Origin: Gemmatimonadaceae bacterium
GTDB taxonomy: Bacteria; Gemmatimonadota; Gemmatimonadetes; Gemmatimonadales; Gemmatimonadaceae
Length of the DNA stretch: 37,323 bases
NCBI GenBank assembly: GCA_030835125.1
Contig: JAUQWM010000055.1
Coordinates: forward strand, 1-37,323
Direction of reading: 5' to 3'
Shown: piece after piece, positions 35,504 through 37,323 of the stretch
How positions within the stretch are numbered: the stretch's first letter is position 1
Layout of the letters: every line of letters begins with the position of its first letter
Translations under genes and position numbers: made by a program
Notes under the pieces: model-generated
What the model was told of the DNA's origin: nothing
What the model saw: the letters and a program-made list of their open reading frames with translations, nothing else
Database searches by the model: none

Positions 35504-36384
35504 TTGCGCGGATCCTCGGGGAGAACGTAGCCAAGCCGCCTGAGCGCATCCCGGTCCCGGCGCCAGTTGGGCAGGACTTTCACCCAGAGGTCCAGGTACA
35601 CCGGTGAGGAGACCAGGTCCTCGATCTTGAGACGTGCCACGCGCCCTATCTCCCTGATCCGGGACCCCTGGTGTCCGATGACGATGCGTTTCTGGCTGTC
35701 CCTTTCCACGAACAGGACTGCCCGAATGTACACCGGCTTTCGATCCTCCCGGAACTCCTCGACCACGCAGGCCAGCGCATGGGGAACCTCGTCGTCCAGT
35801 TGCTCGAGCGCGGTCTCGCGAACGAGCTCCGCGGCGAAGTACCGCAGGTGTTGCGTGCTGACGTCGTCTTCCGGGTAGAGGAACGGTCCTTCGGGAAGGA
35901 CCGCCCTGATGGCGGCGAGCAGTTCGGGGATTCCCTCGCCGGAGAGCGCCGAGACGAGCACGGTGCCTGGCGGTGTGGGGTCCGCCGTGCGTCGATCCCG
36001 TTCGTCGGGCGACAGGAGGTCGGCCTTGGTCCGGACGGTGATGACGGGGACGCGCGGGGGCGATCCCAGGCCGGCGAGCTGCTGGAGGGATCGGCTGTCG
36101 CGATCGGTGGCTTCGACGAGGTGGAGGACCACGTCGGCGTCGTGGATGGCCTGGATGGCGGTCGCCCGCATCGCGTGCTGCAGGGCGACGTTGGGTTCGA
36201 GGAGTCCCGGCGCATCGACGAGGACGACCTGGGAGTCGTGGTCGGTGAGGATGCCGGTGACGCGGTCGCGGGTCGACTGGGGCCGTGGGCTGGTGATGGC
36301 CAGCTTCTGCCCGACGAGTCGATTGAGGAGGGTGGACTTGCCGACGTTAGGCTTGCCGGCGACGGCGACGAACCCGGATTTCAA
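35500..36384 (-). CDS. era: Era, ribosome-assembly GTPase
   Basis: A 294-residue GTPase that binds the 3' end of 16S rRNA and helps mature the 30S subunit. The start is TTG at 36384, the only initiator in the frame, and it gives the normal family N-terminus MKSGFVAVAGKPNVGKST (Walker A at 10-18). Switch I is QSTRDRVTGI and G3 is DAPG (57-60), where DTPG is usual. The G4 guanine motif is TKAD (119-122) rather than NKxD. G5 is VSALSGEG. The C-terminal KH domain has RIVIGHQGSRIREIGRVAR near 235-255. It is the first protein gene after the rRNA operon; no ribosome site is seen before the TTG. Confidence 0.94.
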   Translation of the reverse strand: MKSGFVAVAGKPNVGKSTLLNRLVGQKLAITSPRPQSTRDRVTGILTDHDSQVVLVDAPGLLEPNVALQHAMRATAIQAIHDADVVLHLVEATDRDSRSLQQLAGLGSPPRVPVITVRTKADLLSPDERDRRTADPTPPGTVLVSALSGEGIPELLAAIRAVLPEGPFLYPEDDVSTQHLRYFAAELVRETALEQLDDEVPHALACVVEEFREDRKPVYIRAVLFVERDSQKRIVIGHQGSRIREIGRVARLKIEDLVSSPVYLDLWVKVLPNWRRDRDALRRLGYVLPEDPRK

Positions 36385-36456
36385 GGTGTGGGGAGGGCGA
36401 AGGGAGACCTGGGGTAAGGTGACATCGAGGAGGAGTCTGATGCGATGGGGAGGGGG

Positions 36457-36495
36457 AAAACAAAAACTGCCCCGGACCAGGTGATCCGGGGCAGT
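36457..36495 (-). terminator. Terminator of the rRNA operon
   Basis: An 11-bp stem (36466-36476 with 36485-36495, ACTGCCCCGGA and its complement) has an 8-base loop. On the minus strand it is followed by TTTTTGTTTT (36466-36457). It lies 9 bases past the end of 5S rRNA and is the strongest intrinsic terminator in the window. The remaining 72 bases to era hold C-rich sequence without a clear promoter. Confidence 0.93.
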
Positions 36496-36503
36496 TCAGG
36501 GGG

Positions 36504-36621
36504 TGCCGGCGACGGCCTACTCTCCCGCGCCCTCTCGAGCGGAGTACCATCGGCGCTGTAGGGCTTAACGACCGTGTTCGGGATGGGAACGGGTGTGGCC
36601 CCTACGCTCCAGTCGCCAGCG
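36504..36621 (-). rRNA. rrf: 5S ribosomal RNA
   Basis: About 118 bases. The closing helix pairs GCTGGCGAC (36612-36620) with GTCGCCGGC (36505-36513). Inside are the 5S hallmarks CCCATCCCGAACACGG, AAGCCCTACAGCGCCGATGG and GGGAGAGTAGG. End positions are set by the helix and may be off by 1-3 bases. Confidence 0.93.
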
Positions 36622-36737
36622 AAATTGGTGACAACCGAGGAAACGTGATTGTGGAGGAAGTGAACGAATTGATCGTTGGTATTTGGCGAAGGGGAACGAT
36701 GGTGACGAAGCACCAGCGCGTTCCCGAATTTGGGTGA
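36622..36737 (-). other. 23S-5S spacer without tRNA
   Basis: About 116 bases between the two rRNAs. I looked for cloverleaf arms and a TTCGA-type T loop and found none. It is AT-richer than the neighbouring genes and probably contains only processing stems. Confidence 0.7.

Positions 36738-37323
<586 letters not shown>

Noticed and set aside
36622-36737. A tRNA in the 23S-5S spacer
   Set aside because: No acceptor, anticodon or T-arm pattern could be found.

Overview
The window is a GC-rich, gene-dense chromosomal segment. Every supported gene, including the 3' part of an rRNA operon, lies on the minus strand, so it reads from the right end to the left. The gene set is that of a lipopolysaccharide-making diderm: a full early lipid A block, BamA, Skp, LolCD and a PorV-like barrel. 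It also carries genes better known from Bacillota, namely McsA-McsB-ClpC and the bacillithiol enzyme BshC, plus LarC. This mix, together with the LpxC-FabZ fusion, fits Gemmatimonadota best. That assignment is inference; the 23S fragment would settle it. There is no integrase, transposase, CRISPR array, tRNA or obvious foreign island.

Layout in the direction of transcription. (1) 37323-36457: the 3' end of 23S rRNA, a spacer without tRNA, 5S rRNA and a strong terminator. (2) 36384-33486: era, a 55-residue Trm112-family gene, a PorV/PorQ-like barrel and a small envelope protein. (3) 33384-31382: a protein with a degenerate receiver and a GGDDF cyclase domain, overlapping a zinc-ribbon protein. 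(4) 31267-22474: prfB with a programmed +1 frameshift, lysS, lolC/E, lolD, mcsA, mcsB and clpC, most of them overlapping or abutting. (5) 22394-12353: bamA, skp, lpxD, lpxC-fabZ, lpxA, a Gfo/Idh/MocA oxidoreductase, lpxB, a DUF374 acyltransferase and lpxK. This is an outer-membrane and lipid A supply unit held together by stop/start overlaps. (6) 12328-11021: glutamate dehydrogenase, with a hairpin and four 7-bp repeats behind it. (7) 10927-1185: rlmH, bshC, murJ, uvrC, thrC, larC and a secreted TPR protein that ends at a 16-bp perfect hairpin. (8) 996-40: a coiled-coil lipoprotein.

Several starts were corrected from sequence. The oxidoreductase between lpxA and lpxB has no ATG, GTG or TTG that would give a complete Rossmann fold. 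It appears to start at a CTG overlapping the lpxA stop. prfB needs the +1 shift at CTT-TGA-C. murJ, lpxC-fabZ, lpxB and larC start at GTG and era at TTG.

Most of the content is housekeeping. The points most worth a second look are a phosphoarginine system embedded in a Lol operon of an LPS-bearing cell, a possible 3-amino lipid A route, the CTG start, the RF2 frameshift, a probable leaderless bamA promoter beside the clpC terminator, and unusual residues in MurJ, Era, McsB and the cyclase.
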